Below are positions 16,803 to 26,155 of a stretch of DNA of 64,000 nucleotides, in pieces; position 1 is the stretch's first letter, and each line of letters opens with the position of its first letter. This DNA is from Candidatus Colwellia aromaticivorans (GTDB lineage Bacteria; Pseudomonadota; Gammaproteobacteria; Enterobacterales; Alteromonadaceae). Location: positions 43,672 to 107,671 of the forward strand of contig NZ_QOLD01000085.1 in the NCBI RefSeq assembly GCF_003333305.1, written 5' to 3'. The notes below the pieces were generated by a model. It was not told where the DNA came from, made no database searches, and worked only from the letters and a program-made list of their open reading frames with translations. Both the position numbers and the translations under genes were made by a program.

Positions 16803-17792
16803 ATGTATTCTGCGAGTAAATTCAAACCTGCTTGGTGGCTCACTAACGCCCACGCTCAAACGCTAGTTGCTAAATTTTTTCGACGTAATCAAAAACTCAT
16901 CACTTACGCTGAAACTCTAGAATTACCTGACGGCGATTTCATTGATTTAGCCTGGACAGAGCGACCAGAAAAAAATAATACTAAACCAATAATTGTAATA
17001 TTGCACGGCCTAGAAGGTTCAAAAGATAGTCATTATGCTAAAGGGATGCTTAATGCCATCAGAAGTCGTGGTTGGATCGCAGTATTGATGCATTTTCGTG
17101 GTTGTAGCGGTAAACCAAACAGGCAGGCAAGCTCCTATCATTCAGGAGACATAAGAGACATTCGTTATTTAACCGAGCAGCTTATTGCTCGTTATCAACA
17201 TTGTGCATTTTCGGTGTTAGGTTTTTCTGTAGGGGGTAATGTACTTACCCAATATTTAGCACAAGTGCCTAATAACCCATATCGTGCAGCAGCTGTTATT
17301 TGCGCACCATTAGACTTAGCCAGTTGCAGTGCTCATATTAACCAAGGTTTTTCTCGATTATACCAAAAGTATTTATTACAAATGCTTAAAAGTAGCACCT
17401 TAGAAAAAATAACGACAAAAGTAATCAGTAACCTCAATAAAAGAAAGATTGAAAGCATAAAAACGCTCTATGAGTTTGATGATTATGTCACGGCGCCACT
17501 TAATGGTTTTACAAATGCACAGCATTATTATCAACAAGCCAGTGGTAATCAGGTCATGGCAAAAATTAAGCAGCCGTGCTTATTTATACATGCCGCTGAT
17601 GATCCCTTTCTTAATCATCAGCGCTCAATACCACAACAAAAACTACCCAAACACTTAACATTTGAAGTGTCGAACAATGGTGGTCATGTTGGATTTATTC
17701 ATGGCAATAACCCATTAAAACCAAAATATTGGTTAGAACAACGTGTTCCAGATTTTTTAAATGAATATTTAACTATAGATACCGAGAAATAA
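16803..17792 (+). CDS. yheT: Alpha/beta hydrolase YheT
   Basis: 329 residues, UPF0017/YheT family. The N-terminus WWLTNAHAQTLVAKFFRR is the family signature. The hydrolase core shows the oxyanion loop VILHGLEGSKDS, the nucleophile elbow GFSVGGN with the serine, the acid in HAADDPF, and the histidine in NGGHVGFIHG. It should hydrolyse an ester, substrate unknown; cytoplasmic. yheU starts 3 bp after its stop, so the two are one unit, as in E. coli. Confidence 0.92.
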   Translation: MYSASKFKPAWWLTNAHAQTLVAKFFRRNQKLITYAETLELPDGDFIDLAWTERPEKNNTKPIIVILHGLEGSKDSHYAKGMLNAIRSRGWIAVLMHFRGCSGKPNRQASSYHSGDIRDIRYLTEQLIARYQHCAFSVLGFSVGGNVLTQYLAQVPNNPYRAAAVICAPLDLASCSAHINQGFSRLYQKYLLQMLKSSTLEKITTKVISNLNKRKIESIKTLYEFDDYVTAPLNGFTNAQHYYQQASGNQVMAKIKQPCLFIHAADDPFLNHQRSIPQQKLPKHLTFEVSNNGGHVGFIHGNNPLKPKYWLEQRVPDFLNEYLTIDTEK

Positions 17793-17795
17793 CAG

Positions 17796-18035
17796 ATGAT
17801 AATCCCATTAGAACAAATTAACGAAGAGACGCTAACCGCCATTATTGAGGATTTTATTTTACGCGAAGGTACGGAGTATGGCGTAATTGATGCCAGTAAA
17901 GCAGATAAAATTGCCCAAGTTAAATTACAGTTGCAACAAGGCAGCGCGGTAATAGTATATTCAGAGCTTCATGAAAGCGTTAATATTTTACCGCGAGAAC
18001 AATTTGATAACGAAAATAAAATACAAAATCAATAA
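17796..18035 (+). CDS. yheU: YheU family protein
   Basis: 79 residues, UPF0270 family. MIIPLEQINEETLTAIIEDF and the core FILREGTEYG followed by the strand SAVIVYSE are typical. Small cytoplasmic protein of unknown function. It is coupled to yheT by a 3-bp gap, and its stop overlaps the convergent cysQ stop by 7 bp, so the two transcripts are complementary at their 3' ends. Confidence 0.9.
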   Translation: MIIPLEQINEETLTAIIEDFILREGTEYGVIDASKADKIAQVKLQLQQGSAVIVYSELHESVNILPREQFDNENKIQNQ

Positions 18036-18898
18036 ACCTTTCGATGTGCTTTTATAACATCCTTCCAATGGATGTTTTGATTGCCTAAACTAAGGAAATC
18101 AGGGTTAAGCAAGCTTTCTCTTTTGTTATAAGTCATGGGGTTAAATTCACTGTTTATAATAGTGCCGCCTGCTTGTTCTAAGATACATTGGCTAGCACCT
18201 GTATCCCATTCACCCGTAACACCAACGCGTATATAACAATCGGCACCACCTTCAGCAATCAAACAATTTTTGAGCGAACAACTACCTAAAGCAACATAAT
18301 CATAGTCATAATCATCGTTTAAGTATTGTCCCATTAAATGTAGTTGTTGCCGTCTACTGATAGCAACTTTAATACGACGATTATCTTGATAATCAGCGAC
18401 ATGAATTTGATGACTCGACTGGCTTATTCCCTTTTGAGCATTACCCTGAACATTACCTTGGGCGTTACACTCTTTAAAAGCCCCAAGATGAGTTTGAGCA
18501 TAATAAGTTAAATGATGATCAGGCGCATGAATAACGCCAATACTTGGCCAGCCATTTTCAACTAACGCAATATTAACAGCAAAATCACCACTACCAATTA
18601 TAAACTCACCAGTACCATCAATAGGATCGAGCAACCAATATTTAGACCAATTTTTACGTTGGGCTAAGGAGACTGCACCTACTTCTTCAGATATTATAGG
18701 AATATCCGGCGTTAATGTTCTGAGTTGATCCATCAAAATATCATTGGCAGCAATGTCAGCACACGTTACCGGACTTTCATCTTCTTTTAGCTCAGCAGTG
18801 AAGTTCTTATCTCGATAATATTTCATCACCTCAATACCCGCTTTTTTAGCGCTATCAAGGGCAATATTTAATAACCTTTCATCACTTATGCTACTCAT
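18029..18898 (-). CDS. cysQ: 3'(2'),5'-bisphosphate nucleotidase CysQ
   Basis: 289 residues, inositol-monophosphatase fold. It removes the 3' phosphate from PAP, the by-product of sulfate assimilation, using magnesium. Metal motifs are present: PIISEEVGAV, LLDPIDGTGEFI (the DP-I/L-D-GT motif) and GEWDTGASQCILEQAGG. The loop near residues 135-150 carries a small repeat (NAQGNVQGNAQKG), probably a flexible insertion. nudE is 2 bp upstream on the same strand, so the pair forms an operon, a common arrangement in Vibrio and Shewanella-type genomes. Confidence 0.93.
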   Translation of the reverse strand: MSSISDERLLNIALDSAKKAGIEVMKYYRDKNFTAELKEDESPVTCADIAANDILMDQLRTLTPDIPIISEEVGAVSLAQRKNWSKYWLLDPIDGTGEFIIGSGDFAVNIALVENGWPSIGVIHAPDHHLTYYAQTHLGAFKECNAQGNVQGNAQKGISQSSHQIHVADYQDNRRIKVAISRRQQLHLMGQYLNDDYDYDYVALGSCSLKNCLIAEGGADCYIRVGVTGEWDTGASQCILEQAGGTIINSEFNPMTYNKRESLLNPDFLSLGNQNIHWKDVIKAHRKVY

Positions 18899-18900
18899 GT

Positions 18901-19473
18901 TTAATCCTGATTGGCTAATTTATTAGGGAAAATGTGATCAATTAACAACATTAATGCAGCGATACTGCGTGCCTCTTTAAAATCACGTTGTTGTAATAAC
19001 TTTTTATAATCTTTAATTGCCCAAGGTACCACATCTAATGGCTCAGGTTCATCACCTTCTAATTCTGCAGCATACAAACCTCGAGCGATAAAAATGTCCA
19101 TTTTTGCATTAAAAAATGCAGGTGCCATCATCATCTGAGAAAGGGGTATTAATTGTTCGCTGCCATACGATATTTCTTCTTTTAACTCTCTGTTTGCCGC
19201 ATGCTCTGGGCTTTCACCAGGATCGATCAGGCCTTTTGGAAAACCAAGTTCATAACTGTGAGTACCAGCGCAATATTCTCGCACTAACAATAAGGTATCA
19301 TCATCAAGCATAGGTACTATCATTACCGCACCACTTCCTGAAGCAAGCATACGCTCATAATGACGTTGTACGCCATTACTAAAGGTTAAATCAAGTTGCT
19401 CTATCGTAAATAAACGACTTTTAGCGACTTGTTTTTGACCATTAATTTTTGGTAATTGGTTATTCCCTGCCAT
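18901..19473 (-). CDS. nudE: ADP-compound hydrolase NudE (Nudix)
   Basis: 190 residues. The Nudix box is intact: GLIDPGESPEHAANRELKEE, following GFPK. NudE cleaves ADP-ribose, NADH and diadenosine polyphosphates in the cytoplasm. The N-terminus (PKINGQKQVAKSRLFTIEQL) resembles E. coli NudE. cysQ follows after 2 bp. The divergent HAD phosphatase gene yrfG begins 77 bp away, leaving a small shared promoter region. Confidence 0.92.
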   Translation of the reverse strand: MAGNNQLPKINGQKQVAKSRLFTIEQLDLTFSNGVQRHYERMLASGSGAVMIVPMLDDDTLLLVREYCAGTHSYELGFPKGLIDPGESPEHAANRELKEEISYGSEQLIPLSQMMMAPAFFNAKMDIFIARGLYAAELEGDEPEPLDVVPWAIKDYKKLLQQRDFKEARSIAALMLLIDHIFPNKLANQD

Positions 19474-19550
19474 AAGCTTTCAAGATTAATTATTAATTCA
19501 TTTGAATACAGTTATAATGACACGATAAACATCAATTATGGAACCTCTAA

Positions 19551-20234
19551 ATGCTCAATTGGTCAAAAATCTCTACTGTTTTACTCGATATGGATGGAAC
19601 AATTTTAGATTTACACTTTGATAACCACTTTTGGTTAGAGCACTTTCCTGCTCGCTATAGTGAACAGCACGGCATTAGCGTTGAAGAGGCGAAACAAAAA
19701 CTCATTGGTCACTATCAAGAACTTACTGGCACTATTGAGTGGTATTGCTTAGATTATTGGACTGAGTTTACCCAAATGCCAATTCCGCTGATAAAACGCG
19801 AAATACAGCATTTAATTCAATTACGTGAAGATGCTGACGAGTTTCTAACGGTATTAAAGCAAAGTGGTCGCGAAGTTATTCTAGTAACCAATGCTCACCC
19901 TGACGCCCTATCATTAAAAATTGAACGTACTCAATTAGATAAGTATTTTGATGTACTTTATTCAACCCATGAATTTGGCGTAGTAAAAGAGTCCCAGCTT
20001 CTTTGGCAAAGACTGCAAGCCAAACAAGGGTTTGATGTAAATAAAACGTTATTTGTTGATGATAGCTTGCCAGTATTAAAGTCTGCACAAAAATATGGCA
20101 TTAAACATATTTTAGCAGTAGAGAATCCAGACAGTAAAAAGCCCGCGAATAGCTTCGCTGACTTTACTTCAATTTCAGATTACCGACAGCTAACTAAAGA
20201 TATTTTAGCAAATCCGATAAAGTCTCTTATCTAA
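19551..20234 (+). CDS. yrfG: GMP/IMP nucleotidase YrfG (HAD)
   Basis: 227 residues, HAD hydrolase superfamily. Motif I is LLDMDGTILDL (nucleophile and acid aspartates), motif II VTNAH, the lysine of motif III is in GVVKESQ, and motif IV is LFVDDSL. E. coli YrfG dephosphorylates GMP and IMP, and the WLEHFPARYSEQHGISVEEA region is close to it. In E. coli yrfG lies directly before hslR-hslO; here the 12-kb gsp operon sits between. Convergent with gspN, 9 bp apart. Confidence 0.92.
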   Translation: MLNWSKISTVLLDMDGTILDLHFDNHFWLEHFPARYSEQHGISVEEAKQKLIGHYQELTGTIEWYCLDYWTEFTQMPIPLIKREIQHLIQLREDADEFLTVLKQSGREVILVTNAHPDALSLKIERTQLDKYFDVLYSTHEFGVVKESQLLWQRLQAKQGFDVNKTLFVDDSLPVLKSAQKYGIKHILAVENPDSKKPANSFADFTSISDYRQLTKDILANPIKSLI

Positions 20235-20243
20235 AAAGATTCT

Positions 20244-20996
20244 CTAAAAAGATAATCGATAGCGCCCTTGGCTATCTTTTCGTCCTAAAAATGGCAGTAC
20301 ACTATTAAGTGTCTGTGGAAATTTAGCGCCGGGCTTTAAAAAACCATTGCCTGAAACACGCCCACCTTGACGCGCATAAGCGTTAAGGGTTAAGCCTAAA
20401 TCATTTTGGGGTGACAATAGCAATGCTAAAGCACCCTCTTCGCAGGCAATTTTGGCCGTAAAGTTACCTAGTTGGATATTTTGTTCTAATGCAATCACGC
20501 CTGCTTTTGACCACGTGACTAGTCCATCAGCAGCGATACATTTATTGTTATCTTCGATGTTAATGGCAGCGTGATATAGCGTTATTTCCACATCACCTTT
20601 CGCCGTAACAGGTAAAGGCAAAGTCAATTGCTGAGCAATTTCGTTGGCCTTAAGCAATAAACTTAAATTTTCAATTTCAATTTTTCCCTGAGAAAAAGTA
20701 ATGTCAACTTCGCCTTCAGGGCCTGCTAATAAAGAATCACCAAAAGTGACTGGCAATCTAGGTGCTAACGAAAATAAAGACCAAAAACTTAACTCCGATT
20801 TGATTTTTTTAATCTCCACGTTACCAACAAAAACTTGCTCAATACTTGTTTTCCATACACTACCACTCACGCCTGATAACGAAATATTCTTAGGTAATGA
20901 CATTTGGTTAAACAATACTGTTGCCGGCAATGTCGCGACTAAAAAGCCAAGGTAAGTCATTAAAAAAACAACGCCGATGGCAAACTTCTTTTTCAT
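20244..20996 (-). CDS. gspN: Type II secretion protein GspN
   Basis: 250 residues, last gene of the gsp operon. The N-terminal helix (residues 5-27) anchors it in the inner membrane; the rest is periplasmic beta-rich sequence with the GspN pattern PKNISLSGVSGSVWKTSIEQVFVG and VDITFSQGKIEIENLSL. GspN is dispensable in some systems. A 73-bp gap separates it from gspM, against overlaps elsewhere in the operon. No gspO prepilin peptidase, gspA or gspB is in the window. Confidence 0.88.
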   Translation of the reverse strand: MKKKFAIGVVFLMTYLGFLVATLPATVLFNQMSLPKNISLSGVSGSVWKTSIEQVFVGNVEIKKIKSELSFWSLFSLAPRLPVTFGDSLLAGPEGEVDITFSQGKIEIENLSLLLKANEIAQQLTLPLPVTAKGDVEITLYHAAINIEDNNKCIAADGLVTWSKAGVIALEQNIQLGNFTAKIACEEGALALLLSPQNDLGLTLNAYARQGGRVSGNGFLKPGAKFPQTLNSVLPFLGRKDSQGRYRLSF

Positions 20997-21069
20997 TTAT
21001 TTTCTCTACTGTAAATATTTATAACGCTTATATTTAGCTTAGCGTTAAATTAGCGGCTAAAATGAATCG

Positions 21070-21555
21070 CTACTTTCGACCTAATTGTAAACGACGAACA
21101 CGTACTTCACCTTGTTTGTCACTTTGCGCTAAGTCGATAGCTTGTACTTGCAAGTTTTCGTTATTAGCCAAGTGCTCAAGCCAAAATAACAACGAGGTAA
21201 AAGGAGCATTATCAAGCCATACTTGCAAGCTCTCTCCTTGGGGTTGCATGCGAGTAATCGTTAGTTGTTGTTGATTTGCTGTACGATTAATAATACTAGA
21301 TAAACTACCACTATTTTTCGTACCGCCACCCGTTGATTTGATATTTTGATAACGAGCAGTATTTTCAGTAACCCAGGTTAATAATGCTTGTCGGCTAGCA
21401 AGTTTTTGCTCTGTTTTCGCTAGGCTTTCATTTAACGGTTGCCATATTGAGCTATAAAGTAAAAAGGCAGAAAACACTAAGCCCATCACTATTACTAATC
21501 GTTGCTCGCGTATATTAAGCCCTTGCCACCATGATTTTATTGAAGATAAATCCAT
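21070..21555 (-). CDS. gspM: Type II secretion protein GspM
   Basis: 161 residues. The N-terminus SIKSWWQGLNIREQRLVIVMG leads into a membrane helix (about 20-38), then a periplasmic coiled coil and a ferredoxin-like domain. GspM is a bitopic inner-membrane protein that pairs with GspL in the secretion platform. Its start overlaps the gspL stop by one base, indicating coupled translation. Confidence 0.92.
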   Translation of the reverse strand: MDLSSIKSWWQGLNIREQRLVIVMGLVFSAFLLYSSIWQPLNESLAKTEQKLASRQALLTWVTENTARYQNIKSTGGGTKNSGSLSSIINRTANQQQLTITRMQPQGESLQVWLDNAPFTSLLFWLEHLANNENLQVQAIDLAQSDKQGEVRVRRLQLGRK

Positions 21556-22871
21556 TATGAGCGCCCCTTACTTGTACTACTTTGCTTAGTAGTAATACTA
21601 AACGAACCCGTAACTTGATTACCTTGGTTCTTTTGTGCACCTTGTTTTACCGCTAGGTTGGCACTATTAAGAACCGCCTGAAAACGTTCGAAATGTTGAT
21701 AATCATTCGCTATTGCTTGTAGCCGTAATTCATGTCTTTTACCATCAAATTTTAACGACTCAGGTTTTAAAGCTGGCACCTTAGCAAAGGCCGGCTGCAC
21801 TTTTGACAGCATACTTAGAAAACCTGTGCTATCACTTGCACCACCTAGCTGGGCAATTTTTTTATTTAGCTGTGATTTTATCGTACCAATACGTACTTTT
21901 TTAGTACTAGGAAAAGTTTTTTTATAACGTGCAATAATTTGTTCTTCTACTTGCTCTTGTTGCGCAGAAAATTGCCACAGTTGGGTACTTTTATAACCAA
22001 CATTCAATAATAAGGCACACAAAGCGATTCCTGCAGCCCATAACCAATTAGTTAAAGCGATAGAGCCTTGCTCTTTAATTTTAAATTCGCCTTGCAATAA
22101 ATTAAACGGACTACGCTGACAATGCTGCGCAAACAAGGCCAAAGGTAGCTCTTCTTCGTCTTTAATCACCGTAATATTACTAGCAAGGTTTTGTATGTTT
22201 GGCAGTTCAGAATAAGCATTCAGGGTGATTACATTATTCTCTTTATCTCCATCCGGATACTTTGAATGTGCTTGATTTGAAAAAATATTCTCTGCGGCAA
22301 ATTTCCATGCTTCGCTATCAAGCGTACACCCTTGCCATTCGCCTTGGCGTATCACAACTTGGTTTACCGCATTACCTGAGGTTTTTTCTGAAGAATGCAA
22401 AGCAATAGCGCTCCATTCTCCTTGTTTATAGGGCATAGCTAGCACTTCAGATTGAAGTGTTTTTACCTTAATTTCTGCATCAGCCAACCACGTTAACCAC
22501 ATTTGCATTTGAGCGCGTTCAACGACAGCAACAAAACAATTATTTTCGTCATCATCACTGGCATTATCAGCATAAGCAAAAAACAAGTCATCTACGTCTT
22601 GCGCCAATTCCTCTTCTAGCATGTAAGGCACTGCAGCACGCATGGAACGTTGTGACTTAGTTGGCATAGATACACGTTTTAATAGCACATCATTACCTGG
22701 TACAAAAATGTTAACCAAACGTTGCTGTGCTTTAGCCGTTAATTCAGTTAACTGCTCCGCACTCGTTAATACGCCACTGGCAATAATTTCTTGCTCGATA
22801 GAGCTAAAAACTAACCAAGAGATCTCATCTTGAGCTTGACTACCTAAGCGTATATATAAAATTTCGGCCAT
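21555..22871 (-). CDS. gspL: Type II secretion protein GspL
   Basis: 438 residues. A large cytoplasmic actin-like domain (MAEILYIRLGSQAQDEISWL ... VPGNDVLLKRVSMPTKSQRSMRAAVPYMLEEELAQ) binds the GspE ATPase. One membrane helix lies near residues 275-295 (WLWAAGIALCALLLNVGY), followed by a periplasmic domain that pairs with GspM. Overlaps gspK and gspM by one base on each side. Longer than many homologues owing to Asn/Ser-rich inserts. Confidence 0.92.
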   Translation of the reverse strand: MAEILYIRLGSQAQDEISWLVFSSIEQEIIASGVLTSAEQLTELTAKAQQRLVNIFVPGNDVLLKRVSMPTKSQRSMRAAVPYMLEEELAQDVDDLFFAYADNASDDDENNCFVAVVERAQMQMWLTWLADAEIKVKTLQSEVLAMPYKQGEWSAIALHSSEKTSGNAVNQVVIRQGEWQGCTLDSEAWKFAAENIFSNQAHSKYPDGDKENNVITLNAYSELPNIQNLASNITVIKDEEELPLALFAQHCQRSPFNLLQGEFKIKEQGSIALTNWLWAAGIALCALLLNVGYKSTQLWQFSAQQEQVEEQIIARYKKTFPSTKKVRIGTIKSQLNKKIAQLGGASDSTGFLSMLSKVQPAFAKVPALKPESLKFDGKRHELRLQAIANDYQHFERFQAVLNSANLAVKQGAQKNQGNQVTGSFSITTKQSSTSKGRS

Positions 22872-23905
22872 TAATTGCGTCCTATGGTGCGGCTGATCAC
22901 ATCAATATGTTTATTATTCGTTATTTTCATTACCGAGTTCATAACAAAAAAACTATTATTAAAACTGGCGCTAGCTTTTAGTGTAAAGTATTCGCTATCA
23001 ACTACAAACTGATCTTTGTTACTGTCACTATTCTTTAACTTGATCACTTCAGGCAAATTATAAAAATCTTCAATGGCGTCAAAGCCCTTATCTCCTCGAA
23101 CACTCAATATTTGCTCAGCTTCTTCTAAAGTAGAATCAAGCAACGCTTGCAGTAGTTCCGGTCGTTCTGCAGTTATAGTGTTAATGTTTATTTTGTGTTG
23201 ATCACTGTCAGGTATGACACAGACATAAGGTTTGATTCCATTAATGATAGCAGGCGTAAAATGTGCAACAACTCTTAACTCATTAACACTGGCTAAAAAA
23301 TTATTAGCGGCAAGGTATGGAAACTCACGAGAAGCATAATCATCATCTTCAGCGCCTCCTGAGCCACTAATACGGCTATTTTCATCTAACCAATCAGTTA
23401 ATGAGTCTGCCATTGATTCAGCTTCAAATTGGCTAATACCCTCCAGCTGAAGATTGATCAATAAGGTTTCAAAGGCAAGTCGAGCTGGCACTTTATTATC
23501 ATTTGATTTTGGTTTATTGTTAGCCGCATTCACGTTACCTGTATTGCTTAAGGGAGCTCGAAGTGCATTCAGGTTGAGACAGCTTTGTAAATCAAGTATT
23601 TCACCCGATATTTCACCAAAATCGACAGGATAAGTTATTTCACCTTGCGCCCAAACCTGCCCTAAATGAGTAACATCTTCATCCTTTTTAAAGGCAGTTA
23701 TTAACACCCTTTTGGTAAAAGCCTCTGCACCCATAGCGTACCAATAAGCTTGTTGGTTAAAAGTAATATTAGCACTACGTTGCATTTGCATTTGCAAACG
23801 AGCAGTCATTTGACTGGCAATAACAGCACATAAGGCAACAATTAACATCACGGTAATTAACGCTACCCCTTTTTGCTTGTGATATTTTGATAATGAGACG
23901 CTCAT
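22871..23905 (-). CDS. gspK: Type II secretion minor pseudopilin GspK
   Basis: 344 residues. Short basic leader ending KQKG, then the hydrophobic pseudopilin helix VALITVMLIVALCAVIAS, the prepilin peptidase cleavage type. GspK is the large minor pseudopilin that caps the pseudopilus tip with GspI and GspJ. The big soluble domain contains LQSCLNLNAL and LTDWLDENSRISGSGGAEDDDYASR, the alpha-domain region conserved in GspK. Overlaps gspJ by 4 bp. Confidence 0.92.
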   Translation of the reverse strand: MSVSLSKYHKQKGVALITVMLIVALCAVIASQMTARLQMQMQRSANITFNQQAYWYAMGAEAFTKRVLITAFKKDEDVTHLGQVWAQGEITYPVDFGEISGEILDLQSCLNLNALRAPLSNTGNVNAANNKPKSNDNKVPARLAFETLLINLQLEGISQFEAESMADSLTDWLDENSRISGSGGAEDDDYASREFPYLAANNFLASVNELRVVAHFTPAIINGIKPYVCVIPDSDQHKININTITAERPELLQALLDSTLEEAEQILSVRGDKGFDAIEDFYNLPEVIKLKNSDSNKDQFVVDSEYFTLKASASFNNSFFVMNSVMKITNNKHIDVISRTIGRN

Positions 23906-24543
23906 GGATTTTCACCTGATGCTATATTTTTTGTCGTGACACTACTACCGGAAACTAAGAATTGTCGACGAATAACGCCATAATCTTTCGTGTCAACTTC
24001 AATAGCAATGGCTAATGGTAAAGACTCTTCTGACCACGTTTCTTGCCATTTTTTACCATCATAAAATTCAAATATTAATGCCGAAACATCACTTATTAGT
24101 GGTCTTACTTTCGCCTCTTCACCGACTACGGCATCAACAAAATTAAAATGTAATCGCTCTAGCGTTTCATCAACTAACTGATACGACACAGCTTGCATAT
24201 CACTGCGCGGTAATAATAGACCCGGATTTGTCCAACCATGACGAACAAAAGCAAGAGCTTGCTCATCCGATAAATTAACATCCCCTGACGTTTGTAAAAA
24301 GTTATTCAAAGGGGATTCACCATTTAAACGAATGCTCCGACGAGCAATCTGGATAAGATCTCGTTCTATAATTACAAAGGCTCGCTGTAATTCATTATGA
24401 CGTTCGCTACGTTGTTTTGCTTTTTCATCACCACTAAGTACCGTATCAAAAATAGTAAAACTTGATAAACTAATAAGGGAAAAAATAGCAATGGCAATTA
24501 ATACTTCGAGTAAAGTGAAGCCTTTAAAATTGTAACTCTGCAT
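23902..24543 (-). CDS. gspJ: Type II secretion minor pseudopilin GspJ
   Basis: 213 residues. Prepilin leader MQSYNFKG then FTLLEVLIAIAIFSLISLS, with cleavage expected between Gly8 and Phe9. The core has ERDLIQIARRSIR and LERLHFNFVDAV, typical of GspJ. It is part of the GspI-J-K tip complex. The start overlaps the gspI stop by one base. Confidence 0.93.
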   Translation of the reverse strand: MQSYNFKGFTLLEVLIAIAIFSLISLSSFTIFDTVLSGDEKAKQRSERHNELQRAFVIIERDLIQIARRSIRLNGESPLNNFLQTSGDVNLSDEQALAFVRHGWTNPGLLLPRSDMQAVSYQLVDETLERLHFNFVDAVVGEEAKVRPLISDVSALIFEFYDGKKWQETWSEESLPLAIAIEVDTKDYGVIRRQFLVSGSSVTTKNIASGENP

Positions 24544-24932
24544 TATTTCCCCACCTTAGAAACATAGGTAGTTAAACTGCTAATAGCAAGTTCATCATCT
24601 TCTTTTAGACGAACTTCCATTACAATTGCACGCATATCGTTGTCAGTAGTTTTTAACACTTTTTGTTGCCAAAACCATGCCCTGTCGGCAAATTCAACTT
24701 CACCTTTTAAATTATTTTTTGGTGGCCATTTTTCCACTAAATGCGTTGCAACTAGTTGATTAGCAGCAATCCAGTTAGCGAACATTTTGTCTTCTAGATA
24801 ACCAATATTACGCGCATTATTGGTGGCTGCACTGAGTAACGCTATGCCTGCAATAGAGAAAACAGCCATCGCCAGCATCACTTCAATTAACGTGAAGCCA
24901 AATGATTTTTTCGATTGTCTATAGTCAATCAT
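24543..24932 (-). CDS. gspI: Type II secretion minor pseudopilin GspI
   Basis: 129 residues. Leader MIDYRQSKKSFG then FTLIEVMLAMAVFSIAGIALL; Glu at position 5 of the mature protein is kept. The ANNARNIGYLEDKMFANWIAANQLV region is a clear GspI signature. It nucleates the pseudopilus tip. Overlaps gspH by 8 bp and gspJ by one. Confidence 0.93.
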   Translation of the reverse strand: MIDYRQSKKSFGFTLIEVMLAMAVFSIAGIALLSAATNNARNIGYLEDKMFANWIAANQLVATHLVEKWPPKNNLKGEVEFADRAWFWQQKVLKTTDNDMRAIVMEVRLKEDDELAISSLTTYVSKVGK

Positions 24933-25569
24933 CTAACACCGGCCCTTCTACCGTTAGCGGCGTACTATAAATACCGGTTACGCGATAACCTAGCTCAGAT
25001 AAATCATCATATAACGAGGCGTCTTCGGTAAAATGAAACGTTAGACTAAAAGGGGTTATATCACCACCGGATAAAATATAGACTTGCGGTAATAGTTGTT
25101 TTTCTTGTTCTGCGTTTTTTGCTTCTTCAATTGCTTTAAAAGAGAGGTATTCTTCATTTTGATCTTTAAATACTGATGAATCAAAGAGTAGCGGCTCTTC
25201 TATGGGTAAATCATCCAACGTGAGTGTTAAGGTGACTCCTTCAGGTAATTCTTGTGTCGCTAACCAATCTTGCTGCGCTATTTCACTCCACTTAATGCCA
25301 TCGTATCCTAAGAAACGATAGCTGCTTTTATCAATATACAAGCCAAGCTCAACATTATTTAACAAACCATAATTGGCGGCATTTTCAAATAACGCCGTAA
25401 ATTGGTAACTGACTTTTTTTAAGGTGTCTTCGGGACGTTTACCAGAAAAATTAAACTGTATACTAGAAATAATCAACCCTATTAGCGCAATGACCACCAA
25501 GACTTCAAGCAAGGTGAAGCCTCTGGTTTTTGTTTTGGATGGAGAGAATAACGAATAATGATTTTTCAT
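24925..25569 (-). CDS. gspH: Type II secretion minor pseudopilin GspH
   Basis: 214 residues. Leader MKNHYSLFSPSKTKTRG then FTLLEVLVVIALIGLIISS. The soluble domain has FENAANYGLLNNVELGL and RFLGYDGIKW, as in GspH, which joins the tip complex to the GspG filament. A 154-bp gap with a long inverted repeat separates it from gspG, unusual in an operon whose other neighbours mostly overlap. Confidence 0.92.
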   Translation of the reverse strand: MKNHYSLFSPSKTKTRGFTLLEVLVVIALIGLIISSIQFNFSGKRPEDTLKKVSYQFTALFENAANYGLLNNVELGLYIDKSSYRFLGYDGIKWSEIAQQDWLATQELPEGVTLTLTLDDLPIEEPLLFDSSVFKDQNEEYLSFKAIEEAKNAEQEKQLLPQVYILSGGDITPFSLTFHFTEDASLYDDLSELGYRVTGIYSTPLTVEGPVLDD

Positions 25570-25604
25570 GTCTGGTATTTAGCTTTTCTAAAGTTGCAGC
25601 TAAA

Positions 25605-25720
25605 AGTAGGCTTCTCCTTTAAGCTGTATGATTCAATTTAAAGAAAAAAGCACGGAGTTGACGTTAGTCAATGAGTACTTTTGCCGACTAAATTGGATTT
25701 TACAGCAACAAGGTGAAAGC
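25605..25720. repeat. Long imperfect palindrome between gspG and gspH
   Basis: The left arm (from AGTAGGCTTCTCCTT, through GCTGTATGATTCAATTTAAAG, to CACGGAGTTGAC) is complementary with mismatches to the right arm (GTCAATGAGTACTTTTGCCG, through CTAAATTGGATTTTACAGC, to AGGTGAAAGCTTACT). The arms are about 55-60 nt around a four-base centre. As RNA it would be a long stem inside the gsp transcript. It may be a dispersed intergenic element or an RNase processing and attenuation site. Confidence 0.65.
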
Positions 25721-25723
25721 TTA

Positions 25724-26155
25724 CTACTGATAATCGCCGAGGTTCCAATTACCTATATCATCTTCTGTTCCAACTTCGCCATCAGGTCCTGATGAAAACA
25801 CATCCATTTTACCTTGCTCACCTGGATTCAATAAAATATATTCGTTACCCCAAGGGTCTTTAGGTAAACGTTTAACATAACCACCCTCAGGAAAACGGCG
25901 TGGAATAGGCTCTATATCGGTTTGTTCCGTTAACGCCTCTAACCCTTGCTCTGTACTTGGATAGTCATAATTATCTAATTTATACATGCTTAAAGAGTTT
26001 TCTAGTGCAGTTACATCTTGTACGGTTTTTTGTAACTTAGCCGTGTTTTGGCTACCCATTAAGTTTGGTACTACCACACTTAACATCATGCCGATGATGA
26101 CAATCACTACCATGACTTCTAATAAGGTAAAACCTTGCGTTTTTTGTTTATTCAT
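25724..26155 (-). CDS. gspG: Type II secretion major pseudopilin GspG
   Basis: 143 residues. Leader MNKQKTQG, then FTLLEVMVVIVIIGMMLSVVVPNLMG, cleaved before Phe9. The characteristic calcium-binding C-terminal region is present: KDPWGNEYILLNPGEQG and FSSGPDGEVGTEDDIGNW. GspG forms the pseudopilus shaft and is the most abundant Gsp protein, which may be why the RNA structure downstream matters: it could protect the gspG message. Confidence 0.95.
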   Translation of the reverse strand: MNKQKTQGFTLLEVMVVIVIIGMMLSVVVPNLMGSQNTAKLQKTVQDVTALENSLSMYKLDNYDYPSTEQGLEALTEQTDIEPIPRRFPEGGYVKRLPKDPWGNEYILLNPGEQGKMDVFSSGPDGEVGTEDDIGNWNLGDYQ

